Assembly (NCBI RefSeq): GCF_014859565.1
Contig: NZ_JACUUA010000001.1
Coordinates: forward strand, 43,427 to 107,426
DNA: 64,000 nucleotides
Direction: 5' to 3'
DNA from: Marinospirillum sp.
Lineage (GTDB): Bacteria; Pseudomonadota; Gammaproteobacteria; Pseudomonadales; Halomonadaceae
The position numbers and the translations under genes are program-made. This document shows positions 53,170 to 62,824 of this stretch, piece by piece. Position 1 is the stretch's first letter. Each line of letters opens with the position of its first letter. Under the pieces are notes generated by a model. It was given only the letters and a program-made list of their open reading frames with translations. It was not told the origin of the DNA and did no database searches.

Positions 53170-53408
53170 AGGTTTCGGGTCAGCTCAGTTTTCAGAAAAC
53201 GCTGTAATAAAGGATCTTGCGGCCAGGCGGTACAAGGACGTTGAGCCGCCAGCAGCACCTGCAAGACGGCCGTGTTCAGATGCTCTAATGATGAACAATC
53301 TACCCCGCCTTGAGGATGATCCAGCAGCCATTGCAGCAGCAGCTCGGCATCATCGGCCTCACAAATCTCATGCAAACACACACGATCCGACTCAAAAACC
53401 AGTGGCAT
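53166..53408 (-). CDS. Small STAS-like protein
   Basis: 80 aa. The segment GVDCSSLEHLNTAVLQVLL resembles the helix-2/strand core of STAS domains (V-D-x-S-x-x-x-x-x-x-T-A-x-L-Q-x-L-L), with Ser-Ser at the site phosphorylated in anti-sigma-factor antagonists. It is shorter than a full STAS domain (about 100 aa), so the assignment is tentative. Between cheA and the ParA gene, overlapping the latter by 4 bp; probably a co-expressed adaptor. Confidence 0.55.
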   Translation of the reverse strand: MPLVFESDRVCLHEICEADDAELLLQWLLDHPQGGVDCSSLEHLNTAVLQVLLAAQRPCTAWPQDPLLQRFLKTELTRNL

Positions 53409-53438
53409 GGTGCCATCCTCTTTAATTCAGCTTAATCT

Positions 53439-56249
53439 TTAGTTGAGCTTTAATAGCTCAGGCAAATTCAATACCAGCAACACGCGCCCATCACCCATTA
53501 ATGCACTGCCTGAGTAAATGGTGTAGTTCGCCATAATGCCTTCCATCGGCTTTTGTACAATATCGATTCCCTGGCGGAAGTCATCAATAATCAGCCCCAA
53601 ACGCTGTCCTTGAACCTCCAGAATTAAAATCGCCTCTTCGGTACGCGATGGAAGGGGCGGCAAACTCAGTAGTTGGCGTGCACGGCGCAGCGGAATCAAG
53701 CTGTCGCGCAGGGTAATTGCCTCATGATTTTTAATACCATGAATCTTCTCGGTGGCAATGCGAACGGTTTCGCCAATCATTGACATCGGAACCCCAAAGT
53801 CCTGCCCGCCGATATCCACCATCATCACCCGCGCCACAGCCATGGATAATGGCAGGCTGATTTGTAGCTGTGTGCCTTGTCCTGGCTGGCTGTTGACACT
53901 GATCCGGCCACCAATTTCTTGCAGTACACTATTCACTGCATCCATACCCACCCCCCGTCCTGAAACATCCGAGACGGTTTCTGCGGTGGATAGCCCGGGT
54001 AAGAAAATCAGTTGCAGTGCTTGCTCCTGAGTCAGACTGTCCAGCTTGGCCTCATCAATCAACCCGCGCTGATAAGCCTTTTGCTTGAGCTTTTCACAGT
54101 CGATGCCGCGCCCATCATCTATCACCATCAACAGCACACGATCATCCTGAGCCTGAGCACTTAAAATAATGCGCCCTTGCGGGGGCTTGCCTGCGGCCTG
54201 CCTCTCTTCGGGCGTTTCTAGGCCATGATCCAGGCTATTGCGAATCAAATGCACCAAGGGATCAGCCAAGCGATCCAGCAGATTTTTATCCGCCTGGGTT
54301 TCTTCGCCCTCCAGCACCAATTCCACCTGCTTATTCATTTTGCGTGACAAATCACGCACCAAGCGCGGAAAACGCGCAAAAACCCCTGAAAAAGGCACCA
54401 TTCGCGCCGCCATCACGGTAGCCTGAATGCGCTCGGTAATACGATCCAGGTTGGCATGCTGGGCTTTGATTTCACGCGCCAGTAATAGTGGCTCCATACC
54501 TTCACGCGCGCGGCTTTCCAGAAAAGGCAAGGCGTTTTTCGCCACAATCAACTCACCGGCCAAATTCATCAGCTCATCAATGCGCTTTTGCTCAACGCGA
54601 ATCGAAAGATTTGCTTGAGTTGTAGTGACTGATTCCCGCTCTGGCCGCTCCGTTTGAACCGCAACTGGACGGGCAGATACCGGATCTGGCTCCACTGCGC
54701 TGTGAGGTGGGGGTGAAATAGGGGTGGGTGGTGAGGATTCTACTGCGGTGGCCTGACAAGCAGGTAGCGCTTGGGTTTCGATCCAATCGATCAGTGCAGT
54801 TGCTGCGTTGGCATGCTGTCTGGCGGCATTAAGATCAGCCTCATTCAGCCCCAGAGGTCGAATCAAGCGCCGTAGCACTTGATGAACCGAAGCAATACAG
54901 CCTGCGCTGAGACTGGAATCTTGATGGCTATCCTGATTATGCGTGAGCACTGCAATTTGGTTTTGGAGCAATTGCTCAATCAATACTTTTTCAGCTTGTT
55001 TAACGCGGGACTGAACACCACCAGATTCATCTGTGCCGCGTTCACCGTTGGGAGGCAAAGCTGGACTCTGTTGCTTTTCCGGAGCGGCAGATGAGGGAGC
55101 CAGCGGCTGCCATTGCCAAACTGAACTCACTAATGCTTCCAATAGGGAGTTCAGTGCTTCAAGCTGCCAGGTTGCAGGTTGGTGTTGATCCTTTTCAGGG
55201 GCGATACGCTCCAGTATCCAAGCGATCCAGCGTACTACTGAATGCTGCCAAAGCTGACCTGCACTAAGCTCTTGCACTGGCTTGAGCTTTTTCTTCATGC
55301 TGGAAATATCGCCCACCTGCAAGGCTTGTTTAGCCTGCTGCACAAAGGGCTGATAAAAATCAGTCGCCCCCATTTCACCTGTCGGAAAAACAAACAGCTG
55401 GGCAGGATGTAAATCAGTCGGCCAAACGATCCAAGTGACTTGATCAGCCACATAGCGCCAATGCTCCTGTACCTCCGGTAAGCTGGCATAAGCCAGCAAC
55501 TGAAATCCCAGCACGCAGCGATAAGGATCAAGATCCTCTAGGTTTACCCAGGGTTCGCTCGGCTCAGCGCGATACCACATCACTCCCGGCATCTGGCGCA
55601 CACTAAATAGCGGGTCTTGCCCAATAAAAAAACACTCAGGTGCTGGCTGATAGCGGATCAGAAACCAGGTTTTTTGATCTGAATCATCTTGCTGCTGGTC
55701 AAGCGCCTGAATCAACAGCTGCTGACGCTGGCTTTCTTTGACCTGTTGCCACCAGACGGGGTGCTCGGGCGCCGCGCTTTTGGTGGCTAGGCTGGTGGGT
55801 GGGTTTTTGACTACTGTCTGAGGTTCTGTCTGCGCCTCGAAGGAGGCTTCGTTTTGCCGGTGGGCTTGCAAGCCCTGCTTTAAACGAGCGCTTTCTTCAG
55901 CAAAGACATACTCCGCATCACTCGGCAAAGCCTCCGTGTTTTCTAGGGCATCAAGCCAGTAAACAATGAGATCAAGGGCATTAAGCAGCGTATCAATAGC
56001 AGTAGGTTGCAGCTGATCCTCACCTGAGCGTACCTGATCCAGATGATCTTCTATCAAGTGCAAAAAACGTGTAAAAACACGATACTCCTCAAACAGGCCC
56101 GAACTGCCCTTGATGGTGTGCATGGCACGAAACAGCTCATCTAAAATCGGCAAGGCGTGAGGGTCTGCTTCCAGCAGTAATAAGCAGCGGCTGGCTTGTT
56201 CGATATGATCACGTGACTCGTGAATAAACGATTGCAGCAAAGGGTTCAT
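53439..56249 (-). CDS. cheA: Chemotaxis histidine kinase CheA
   Basis: 936 aa. P1/Hpt with phosphoacceptor His44 in AMHTIKGSSGLFE; a long middle region (about 130-560) of low similarity in place of a clear P2; P3 dimerisation (KRIDELMNLAGELIVAKNAL); P4 ATPase with HLIRNSLDHGLETPEERQ, VIDDGRGIDCEKL, LPGLSTAETVSDVSGRGVGM; P5 CheW-like domain at the C-terminus. No fused receiver. The start is one of two adjacent ATGs (56252, 56249); AAGGAG is 6 nt before the second. It is larger than ordinary CheA (about 650-750) because of the middle region. Confidence 0.92.
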   Translation of the reverse strand: MNPLLQSFIHESRDHIEQASRCLLLLEADPHALPILDELFRAMHTIKGSSGLFEEYRVFTRFLHLIEDHLDQVRSGEDQLQPTAIDTLLNALDLIVYWLDALENTEALPSDAEYVFAEESARLKQGLQAHRQNEASFEAQTEPQTVVKNPPTSLATKSAAPEHPVWWQQVKESQRQQLLIQALDQQQDDSDQKTWFLIRYQPAPECFFIGQDPLFSVRQMPGVMWYRAEPSEPWVNLEDLDPYRCVLGFQLLAYASLPEVQEHWRYVADQVTWIVWPTDLHPAQLFVFPTGEMGATDFYQPFVQQAKQALQVGDISSMKKKLKPVQELSAGQLWQHSVVRWIAWILERIAPEKDQHQPATWQLEALNSLLEALVSSVWQWQPLAPSSAAPEKQQSPALPPNGERGTDESGGVQSRVKQAEKVLIEQLLQNQIAVLTHNQDSHQDSSLSAGCIASVHQVLRRLIRPLGLNEADLNAARQHANAATALIDWIETQALPACQATAVESSPPTPISPPPHSAVEPDPVSARPVAVQTERPERESVTTTQANLSIRVEQKRIDELMNLAGELIVAKNALPFLESRAREGMEPLLLAREIKAQHANLDRITERIQATVMAARMVPFSGVFARFPRLVRDLSRKMNKQVELVLEGEETQADKNLLDRLADPLVHLIRNSLDHGLETPEERQAAGKPPQGRIILSAQAQDDRVLLMVIDDGRGIDCEKLKQKAYQRGLIDEAKLDSLTQEQALQLIFLPGLSTAETVSDVSGRGVGMDAVNSVLQEIGGRISVNSQPGQGTQLQISLPLSMAVARVMMVDIGGQDFGVPMSMIGETVRIATEKIHGIKNHEAITLRDSLIPLRRARQLLSLPPLPSRTEEAILILEVQGQRLGLIIDDFRQGIDIVQKPMEGIMANYTIYSGSALMGDGRVLLVLNLPELLKLN

Positions 56250-56260
56250 CATCGACTCCT

Positions 56261-56638
56261 TCAAGACTCTAGCTGAGTAAGCAGCAGCTGACACAAGGGC
56301 TGAAGCTGCTCTGGGCGCACTGGCTTCACCAGATAAAAATTGGCTCCAACGGCCAGGCCTCGTTGACGATCCTGCTCCTGCGCCTCGGTACTCACCATCA
56401 CCACGGGAATCTCTGCTAATTCAGGGTTTTTGCGGACTTCGTAAGTAAAACGGTAGCCATCCATTTTGGGCATGTTGACATCCACCAGGAACAGCGCATA
56501 AGGGTTCGATAGCGCTTTTTCTAAAGCTTCGACCCCATTTTCAGCTTCATCGACCTGATACCCCAAAGCTTCTAGCAGCTGGCGATGATACATCCGCACC
56601 GTCACCGCATCATCAATTACCAATACCCGCTGGTTCAT
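56261..56638 (-). CDS. CheY-like response regulator next to cheA
   Basis: 125 aa receiver from the ATG at 56638 (GAGGTG 6 nt upstream; a GTG at 56647 is also in frame). DD at 9-10, phosphoacceptor Asp53 in LFLVDVNMPKMDGYRF, Thr/Ser in VVMVSTEAQ, Lys in LVKPV. Adjacent to cheA by 11 bp, so a likely direct target or phosphate sink. Confidence 0.88.
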   Translation of the reverse strand: MNQRVLVIDDAVTVRMYHRQLLEALGYQVDEAENGVEALEKALSNPYALFLVDVNMPKMDGYRFTYEVRKNPELAEIPVVMVSTEAQEQDRQRGLAVGANFYLVKPVRPEQLQPLCQLLLTQLES

Positions 56639-56650
56639 TACCCGCACCTC

Positions 56651-57508
56651 TTATTTAATCTCGGCTTTTTGATACACCATCGCCTTGGGGAATTTACGCA
56701 CCTCAAACAACGAGGAAATACGGCTCATGGACTCTGAATGCCCCAAAAAGATAAAGCCGCCCTCATCCAGCGCATCATAAAAGACCTCAGCCGCTTTGCG
56801 TCGTGCAAGATCATCGAAATAAATCAACAGGTTGCGGCAAAAGATGACATCAAATTGCTTGTATTGACGTGTCTGCTGCAAATCGGCCAGATTCACCTGG
56901 GTAAACTCAACGGAATCACGAATAAAATCAGCAATCTGCCACTTATGATCATCAAGAGGCTTGAAATAGCGTTTTCTGACCTCCGGCGAAAGATGCGCCA
57001 GAGAACGTGCGCCATAAATCCCCTCGCGGCAACGCTGCAAAACCTGGGTATCAATATCCGAGGCAACAATTTCTACATCAACCCGCTCCAGCAATGGCCA
57101 GTGTTCCAGCAGGCTTAATACAATCGAATAGGGTTCTTCACCAGTACTCGAAGGAATCGACCAGATTCGCAGTAGTTTCTGCTCACCATGACGCGCAACC
57201 AGTTCATTCAGCACTGATTCCACCAAACACTCAAACTGATAACGCTCACGCATAAAATAGGTTTCGTTGACCGTCATCACATTGACCAGGCTCTGAAATT
57301 CCTCACCGCTGGCCTGAAAACGCATAAATGCAAAATAAGAACGAAAACTCGTATTTTCGGTGAGGCGCATCCGATCCAACAGCCGCTTGTCAACAAAGTA
57401 GCGCTTGCTATCCTCAAAGAAGATGCCGGTACGCCGATAAAAATACTCTCGAAAACGTTCGTAATCTTGCAGCGAAATGCGCTGAGTGGCTTGCACATCA
57501 TTCAACAT
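56651..57508 (-). CDS. cheR: Chemotaxis methyltransferase CheR
   Basis: 285 aa SAM-dependent methyltransferase for receptor glutamates. N-terminal helical domain (YERFREYFYRRTGIFF ... KRLLDRM), TVNETYFMRE, SAM loop IWSIPSSTGEEPYSIVLS (Ser-x-GEE-PYS), IVASDIDTQVLQ, FCRNLLIYFDD. Standard length. The soluble receptor at 60884 has no C-terminal pentapeptide to tether it. Confidence 0.93.
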   Translation of the reverse strand: MLNDVQATQRISLQDYERFREYFYRRTGIFFEDSKRYFVDKRLLDRMRLTENTSFRSYFAFMRFQASGEEFQSLVNVMTVNETYFMRERYQFECLVESVLNELVARHGEQKLLRIWSIPSSTGEEPYSIVLSLLEHWPLLERVDVEIVASDIDTQVLQRCREGIYGARSLAHLSPEVRKRYFKPLDDHKWQIADFIRDSVEFTQVNLADLQQTRQYKQFDVIFCRNLLIYFDDLARRKAAEVFYDALDEGGFIFLGHSESMSRISSLFEVRKFPKAMVYQKAEIK

Positions 57509-57530
57509 CTTGCAGCTCCTGTTCCTGCTG

Positions 57531-58148
57531 TTATTCCTGCTGTGCCTGTAAACGCTGAATCACCAGGTCAAGAGTAAACAAGAGGTAGGGTTCGTTATGA
57601 ATTTTTGGCCTGAGTTGCATTAAAGCAGGCAGCATTTCAGGCTGCCCCAGCTCCGCCAGCCGATCTAAAGCCGTGCCCAACACATTGGCATGGGTTTCTT
57701 GTTCCAGCACCTGCAACAGCCATACCGGTGCCTTGGGGTGAGCCAGCAGTTGTAAAATGTCAATCGCAAAAATCCGCACATCAGAATCGGCATCGTGCAG
57801 CAGGTTTTCCAGATGCTCACCCGTGAGTTCAGGCTGGCTTTGCAGCACTTCAATGGCGGCATTGCGTAAATCAGCCTCATCTGAACGCAGCAGTGGAATC
57901 AATCCCGCTATGACTTCCTTGTTGCCGATGCTTTGCAGGCTGCAAAAAATAGCTTGCCGCACACCATAATCCGTCTCTTCAACCAAGCGTTGTAACATCA
58001 GCGCCAGGCTCTCAGGGTGCCGTGCCAAATCTCGCGCAGCTAAACGGCGCGTACTCACATCAGGTGCAGATAAGGCCTGCTCTAAACTGGCGCCATTCTG
58101 CTCGGGTAAAGCCTCGGGTGCATTCAGTGTACGTTTAACCAATGCCAT
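57531..58148 (-). CDS. HEAT-repeat protein of the chemosensory cluster
   Basis: 205 aa from the ATG at 58148 (MALVKRTLN), 1 bp after the cheB stop. Four to five helical repeats of about 30 residues, e.g. VSTRRLAARDLARHPESLAL, YGVRQAIFCSLQSIGN, ADLRNAAIEVLQSQPE, SDVRIFAIDILQLLAHPKAP. HEAT repeats make protein-binding superhelices, so an adaptor role is likely; the partner is unknown. The open frame to 58226 overlaps cheB and is not used. Confidence 0.78.
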   Translation of the reverse strand: MALVKRTLNAPEALPEQNGASLEQALSAPDVSTRRLAARDLARHPESLALMLQRLVEETDYGVRQAIFCSLQSIGNKEVIAGLIPLLRSDEADLRNAAIEVLQSQPELTGEHLENLLHDADSDVRIFAIDILQLLAHPKAPVWLLQVLEQETHANVLGTALDRLAELGQPEMLPALMQLRPKIHNEPYLLFTLDLVIQRLQAQQE

Positions 58149-58149
58149 G

Positions 58150-59289
58150 TTATTTGCCTCGCCCTTGCTTTTCCCACTGTACCAATTGCGCTGCAATGCG
58201 TGTATGGGGCAGAATTTCCGTTGCACCGTTCAGGTCAATCAAAACCTTCGGCATCCCATAAACGACGGCTGATTCTTCGCTTTCAGCAATCGTCAGTGCC
58301 CCTGATCGATGCGCCTGTGCCATTTCTTCCGCTCCGTCATAACCCATGCCGGTTAACTGCACACAAATCAGCTGTTGAGGCGCGCAGACTTCCAAAGCAG
58401 AAGCCACCATCAAGGATACGCTGGGATGCCACAGGTGTTCAGGGTGCATCGGCTGCGGTACAGCTTTAATCTGCCCGGCTCGTTTCACCAGTTTGACATC
58501 AGCATCGCCCTTGGCGATATACACCTGCCCACCCTGAAGGCTGGTCGGTGTGGTCACTTCACTGACGGGCAGGAGTGAAATCTGATCCAGGCGCTCAGCA
58601 AAAGCCGCGGTAAAACGCGAGGGCATGTGCTGAGCAATTAAGATCGGCCAAGAGAAGTCCGCGGGTAGTGAAGTGATAATCCGCTCTACCGTGCCGGGCC
58701 CCCCCGTGGACACGCCAATTAAAACCAGTTTGTCGATCGAGCCTGTGGAGCGACTGATTGGGTTGTTGGTTTTTAGTCTTACCGGTGGGCGTGTTAGACG
58801 CGCTGACGTACTGTTTGCGCCAGATTCTAAGGCGCTGGATTTTTTCAGCCGCTGACTCAGTTTTTGTACAACAGAGCTTTTAGTTGAGCCTTTCCTTGAG
58901 CCTTTTATGGCGGCCTGTACTTTGGCAAGCAGCTCTTCTGCTACCTGCTTTAGATTCAGTGAAACCGTGCCACCCGGTTTAGTGATGTAATCAAAGGCTC
59001 CCAGCTCCAGCGCTTCAAACGTGGCTAAAGCGCCTTTATCCGTGAGTGAAGACACCATAATGACCGGGCAGGGGTATTGAGCCATGATGTGGCTTAAACA
59101 GGTTAAGCCATCCATCACCGGCATATTGATGTCCAGCGTGATGACATCGGGTGCAAAACGCGCCAGCTTATCCAGCGTATCCTGACCATCCCGTGCAGTC
59201 AGCACTTCGTAGCCACCTGCCTCAGTGAAAATCTGCTGAAGCTGGCGGCGCATCAAGGCTGAATCATCCACCACCAAAACCTTGATCAC
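58150..59289 (-). CDS. cheB: Chemotaxis methylesterase CheB
   Basis: 379 aa. Receiver (1-125, phosphoacceptor Asp53 in ITLDINMPVMDG, Lys in ITKPG), a Ser/Lys-rich linker, and the esterase domain with catalytic LIGVSTGGPGTV (Ser), IAQHMPSRFTAAF (His) and QLTGMGYDGAEEM (Asp). Starts with GTG overlapping the CheW-protein stop (GTGA, 59286-59289), so the two are translationally coupled. Confidence 0.93.
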   Translation of the reverse strand: MIKVLVVDDSALMRRQLQQIFTEAGGYEVLTARDGQDTLDKLARFAPDVITLDINMPVMDGLTCLSHIMAQYPCPVIMVSSLTDKGALATFEALELGAFDYITKPGGTVSLNLKQVAEELLAKVQAAIKGSRKGSTKSSVVQKLSQRLKKSSALESGANSTSARLTRPPVRLKTNNPISRSTGSIDKLVLIGVSTGGPGTVERIITSLPADFSWPILIAQHMPSRFTAAFAERLDQISLLPVSEVTTPTSLQGGQVYIAKGDADVKLVKRAGQIKAVPQPMHPEHLWHPSVSLMVASALEVCAPQQLICVQLTGMGYDGAEEMAQAHRSGALTIAESEESAVVYGMPKVLIDLNGATEILPHTRIAAQLVQWEKQGRGK

Positions 59290-60866
59290 ACAATGCCCCC
59301 CGCTGCATCCGTGGCCTGAACCTCGGCTGTCTGAACTAACGCCTGCTGCTCTTGATGACTGATCAACTCCTCGCAGTTAACCAGCTGAATCAATTGTTTT
59401 TCAGCCGTGAGGCGCACTACTTGTCCCAGCAGGCGCTCTTGTTCATCAGAAAGCGCCGGGGCGATTTCAACTTGTTGACGCTTCAAACGCTTGACTTCGT
59501 TCACCGCATCCACCACAAAGCCCGTCAACAAGCCATTCATTTTAAGAACCAAGATACGCTGCCGCTCACTGCTCGGTGCACGCACCAAACCCAGACGACT
59601 GCGCATATCCATCACTGGCAGTACCGTGCCGCGCAGGTTCATCATGCCATCAATAAAATCGGGGCATTTGGGCACGGGATAAAGTTGCTCAGGCAAGCGG
59701 GTGATCTCCTGCACCTGCTCAATAAACAACCCATACAGGGCCTGATCCAGCGTAAAGACCACCAGCTGGCAGTCATCTTCGTCCTCTTCCAGACCTGCGG
59801 TCAGTTCGTCTGCCTGCATATTGATCTCCGTGTTCGAGACATCCAGGCGCAATTCAGGGGTATGAATATCCGCCACGTGAAAAAGCTGATTCACCTGCAA
59901 TAGCATAATCAAGCGCTCGCCTTGATCCAGGCGACACACGGCTTCCACATCCTGCATGTTACTCAGCGAAGCCAATACCGCTGGCGCCGCTTCCAGTTGA
60001 TGCTCATGCAAGCGCACGACTTCGCGCACTTGATCCACCACCAGTGCGACCTTTTCCTTGCCACGGCGCAGCACAATCAGCATCTGTTCTTCTGAGTTGC
60101 TTTTCTGACTGTGCAAACCGAATAAAGCCTGCATCGACAGCAGCGGAAAGGTACTCTGACGCAGGTTGATCAACCCTAAAACCTGGGGTGGACTATTGGG
60201 CAGCTCATTGATTTTTGAAGGAATACGCAAGATCTCCTGCACATCCGTCAAACGAAAAGCAAATTCCTGCTCGTCGATCAAAAAACTCACCAGCTGAGTG
60301 AGAACCTCTTCCTCTTCCTGCTGCACACTGCCAGTGTGCACATTCAATACACCCGCAGCCTTGCTGGTGCTGGCTTTCAGTAGCGCTTGGCTGAATTCTT
60401 TTTCCAGCAGGCTGGTGAGTTCTAAAAGCTGAATCACGCCACCCTGTTCGGTTTGATACACGCCATTTAATACTTCGTTGCTCACCAAGGTGGACAGATT
60501 TCCGGGCGGCTCAATGTGCTCAGGGTTCAGCTCCATGACCCGCTCAACATGATCAACCACCAAACCCAGTTGAGCACCCTGTAAGGCAATCACCAACAAG
60601 CGACTGGCATCATTGAGCGGTTTTTGCTCTAAACCCAATAAACCGCGCAAATCAATAATCGGTACCACGCTACCGCGCAGATTGGCCACGCCCAGCAAAC
60701 AAGGGTGTGTCAGTGGTACATGCACAGGTTCAGGGTAACGCACGATCTCCAGCACGCTCTGCATCGGCAGCGCAAAGCTTTCACGAGCCAGAGCAAAGGT
60801 CACATACTGATGCGCCTGCTCTGCAGTGTCTTCTATCGTCTTATCTTCTGTTTCTGAATCATTCAT
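59286..60866 (-). CDS. Triple CheW-domain coupling protein
   Basis: 526 aa with three consecutive CheW domains (about 18-155, 188-330, 362-510). Each has the pattern L-x-x-Q-x-F-A-L ... I-L-x-I-x ... P ... GLxNLRGxVxPIxDL: GVANLRGSVVPIIDLRGLLG, GLINLRQSTFPLLSMQALFG, GMMNLRGTVLPVMDMRSRLG. Domain 2 is the most divergent, with the Gly-x-Val-x-Pro turn changed. Acidic linkers (QQEEEEV, EEDEDD) join the domains. It is the only CheW in the cluster and likely links the receptor to CheA in a multivalent array. Confidence 0.9.
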   Translation of the reverse strand: MNDSETEDKTIEDTAEQAHQYVTFALARESFALPMQSVLEIVRYPEPVHVPLTHPCLLGVANLRGSVVPIIDLRGLLGLEQKPLNDASRLLVIALQGAQLGLVVDHVERVMELNPEHIEPPGNLSTLVSNEVLNGVYQTEQGGVIQLLELTSLLEKEFSQALLKASTSKAAGVLNVHTGSVQQEEEEVLTQLVSFLIDEQEFAFRLTDVQEILRIPSKINELPNSPPQVLGLINLRQSTFPLLSMQALFGLHSQKSNSEEQMLIVLRRGKEKVALVVDQVREVVRLHEHQLEAAPAVLASLSNMQDVEAVCRLDQGERLIMLLQVNQLFHVADIHTPELRLDVSNTEINMQADELTAGLEEDEDDCQLVVFTLDQALYGLFIEQVQEITRLPEQLYPVPKCPDFIDGMMNLRGTVLPVMDMRSRLGLVRAPSSERQRILVLKMNGLLTGFVVDAVNEVKRLKRQQVEIAPALSDEQERLLGQVVRLTAEKQLIQLVNCEELISHQEQQALVQTAEVQATDAAGGIV

Positions 60867-60883
60867 TTCACAGTCCTCAAGGG

Positions 60884-62824
60884 TTAAGAGTTCTGTAATT
60901 CGTCAGCAACCGATGCGATTTCTTCAATCGCTGTGGCCAGTTCTTGCGCTCCGCGTGATTGTTGCTCTGCCGCTACAGAAGCCTCGCGTACACTGGAAGC
61001 CGCTTGCTCCGCCACCGCAGAAATTTGCTCCATGCCTTTTTTGCCCTGGTTAATGGCGGTGGCAATTTCGCTGGCGACCTGCTCAGAGTTTTTGCTGCAT
61101 TGCATTAGCTCATCCTTGGTGGCTCGCAGGTTATCAATGTCTTTCATGGTTTCTTTAGAACGCTCGACTTCAATTTCTGCGGCTTTAAGCGCCTCGTTTA
61201 AATCACGCTCGGTCATATCTGCTTGATCCTGAATGGAGCGCACCAGGCTTTGTACCTGTTCAACATTGCTGGCGGAATCATCAGAGAGGTTCTGAATATC
61301 ACTCGAAACCACAGCAAAACCTTTTCCGTATTCACCCGCGCGTGCTGCCTCTACCGCGCCATTCACGGCCAACATGCTGGTTTTAATGGCGGTATTGGCG
61401 ATGACTCCGGCGATTTTTTCAATCTGGCGATTCAAGAGCTGAATTTCCTGGATTTCTTTTAGATTGTTCTTGGCTGAATGGAGGTTTTCTGACACGCCAG
61501 TGACCACCGATTCCACCTGTTGCTGGTTGTTGGTCAGTATTTGCTCCATGCGCTGAATCTGCTCCGTGCTGGTGTTGATCCTGCTCAAGGATAAATTCAC
61601 TGCACTATCAATTTGCGAGATGGCGGCAAGCGCTTGCTCTGTGGCCGTGGCACTCTGCTCTGAACCACTGAGTACCTCTGAAAGGGCTTTACTGATTTCT
61701 GAAGAGCCACGGTTCAGCTCTTCCACTGAAGCCGCCAGCTCTTCCGCGGCGGCTGCAACACTTTCCGCGCTTTTGCTGATATCGGTGCTGCTGCGCAGAG
61801 TTTCAGAAATTTCTTCCAGTTCATTGGCCGCACTTTCTGCGCCGTTGATGGCAATGCCTTGTTCTTCCAGCGTGTTGTTCACCTCCTCTGCGGCAGCAGC
61901 TTGCTGCTCTGAGGCGCTGGCAATGGCTTCGGAGGTTTGTTGTAACTCCACCACCGATTGGCGAATCATTTCTACAGATTCATCGACCTCTTTTGCACCT
62001 TTATCGATGTCGGCAATATCCTTTTCAACCAATACAAACTGCTCATTCACCTGAATGCAGGATTCCACCTGTTGAATCGCCAGATCGGCGGTATTTTTTA
62101 CGGCATCGGCTGTTTGTTGGGTTTTGGACTGAATTTTTTCGACTAAATTGGTGATGTCGGTCGCGCTGCGCTCAGAGGTCTCAGCCAGTGTGCGTACGGT
62201 ATCCGCTACCACGGCAAAGCCTTTGCCGTGACGCCCCGCACGACCTGCTTCAATCGCCGCATTTAGCGCCAAGAGATTGGTTTGATCGGCGATCCGCATC
62301 ACTTGCCGCGCGGCTTCGTTAATCGAACCCGCTTGCTCTTGCAGCTGCTGCATCAGCGTGACGGATTTTTCCTGACGCTCGGCGGTCAGCTGCAGGTTGT
62401 TCACCAACGACTGAATGCGCTGTCCGGCGCTATTGGCGATCTTTTGTGCGAGCTGAGCATTTTCTTTGGTGAGTGTGGTGTTTTGTGCCTGAGTACGAAC
62501 CTGCTCACGAATGGAATTCACTGCGGCTAGGCTTTCTTGACTGGAAGAGGCGGCTTCTTCCGCACCCGTGGCGATTTCTTGTACAGCGATATTTAACTGG
62601 TCACGGGCTTTGGCTGCCTCGGTAATGCTGGCGGCTAACTCTTGCGCAGCACTGGCAATACGCTCAGCAGACTGCTGCTGTTTAGCAAGGGTACGAGAAC
62701 GGCGGCGTTGCTGATCAGCTAAACGCCTAGCGGTGCTATCATCAACGGATGTTGATGTTGTTGCTGCACGAGCCGCAGCGGGAGAAGAGCCAGATGAAGC
62801 AGAGGAGTTTTTTTTGAGAGCCAT
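60884..62824 (-). CDS. Soluble chemoreceptor with two signalling-tip modules
   Basis: 646 aa, no membrane helix and no recognised sensor domain; an N-terminal Ser/Ala-rich tail (1-35) then continuous coiled coil. There are two receptor tips: [20 protein letters not shown] with [15 protein letters not shown] (178-216), and [20 protein letters not shown] with [16 protein letters not shown] (476-516). Ala/Glu/Gln heptads like methylation helices occur near 57-70, 302-316, 358-371 and at the C-terminus. This fits a tandem duplication of a receptor hairpin. First gene of the Che operon and the next gene downstream of pyp, hence the best candidate transducer for PYP. No C-terminal CheR-binding pentapeptide. 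Confidence 0.86.
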   Translation of the reverse strand: MALKKNSSASSGSSPAAARAATTSTSVDDSTARRLADQQRRRSRTLAKQQQSAERIASAAQELAASITEAAKARDQLNIAVQEIATGAEEAASSSQESLAAVNSIREQVRTQAQNTTLTKENAQLAQKIANSAGQRIQSLVNNLQLTAERQEKSVTLMQQLQEQAGSINEAARQVMRIADQTNLLALNAAIEAGRAGRHGKGFAVVADTVRTLAETSERSATDITNLVEKIQSKTQQTADAVKNTADLAIQQVESCIQVNEQFVLVEKDIADIDKGAKEVDESVEMIRQSVVELQQTSEAIASASEQQAAAAEEVNNTLEEQGIAINGAESAANELEEISETLRSSTDISKSAESVAAAAEELAASVEELNRGSSEISKALSEVLSGSEQSATATEQALAAISQIDSAVNLSLSRINTSTEQIQRMEQILTNNQQQVESVVTGVSENLHSAKNNLKEIQEIQLLNRQIEKIAGVIANTAIKTSMLAVNGAVEAARAGEYGKGFAVVSSDIQNLSDDSASNVEQVQSLVRSIQDQADMTERDLNEALKAAEIEVERSKETMKDIDNLRATKDELMQCSKNSEQVASEIATAINQGKKGMEQISAVAEQAASSVREASVAAEQQSRGAQELATAIEEIASVADELQNS

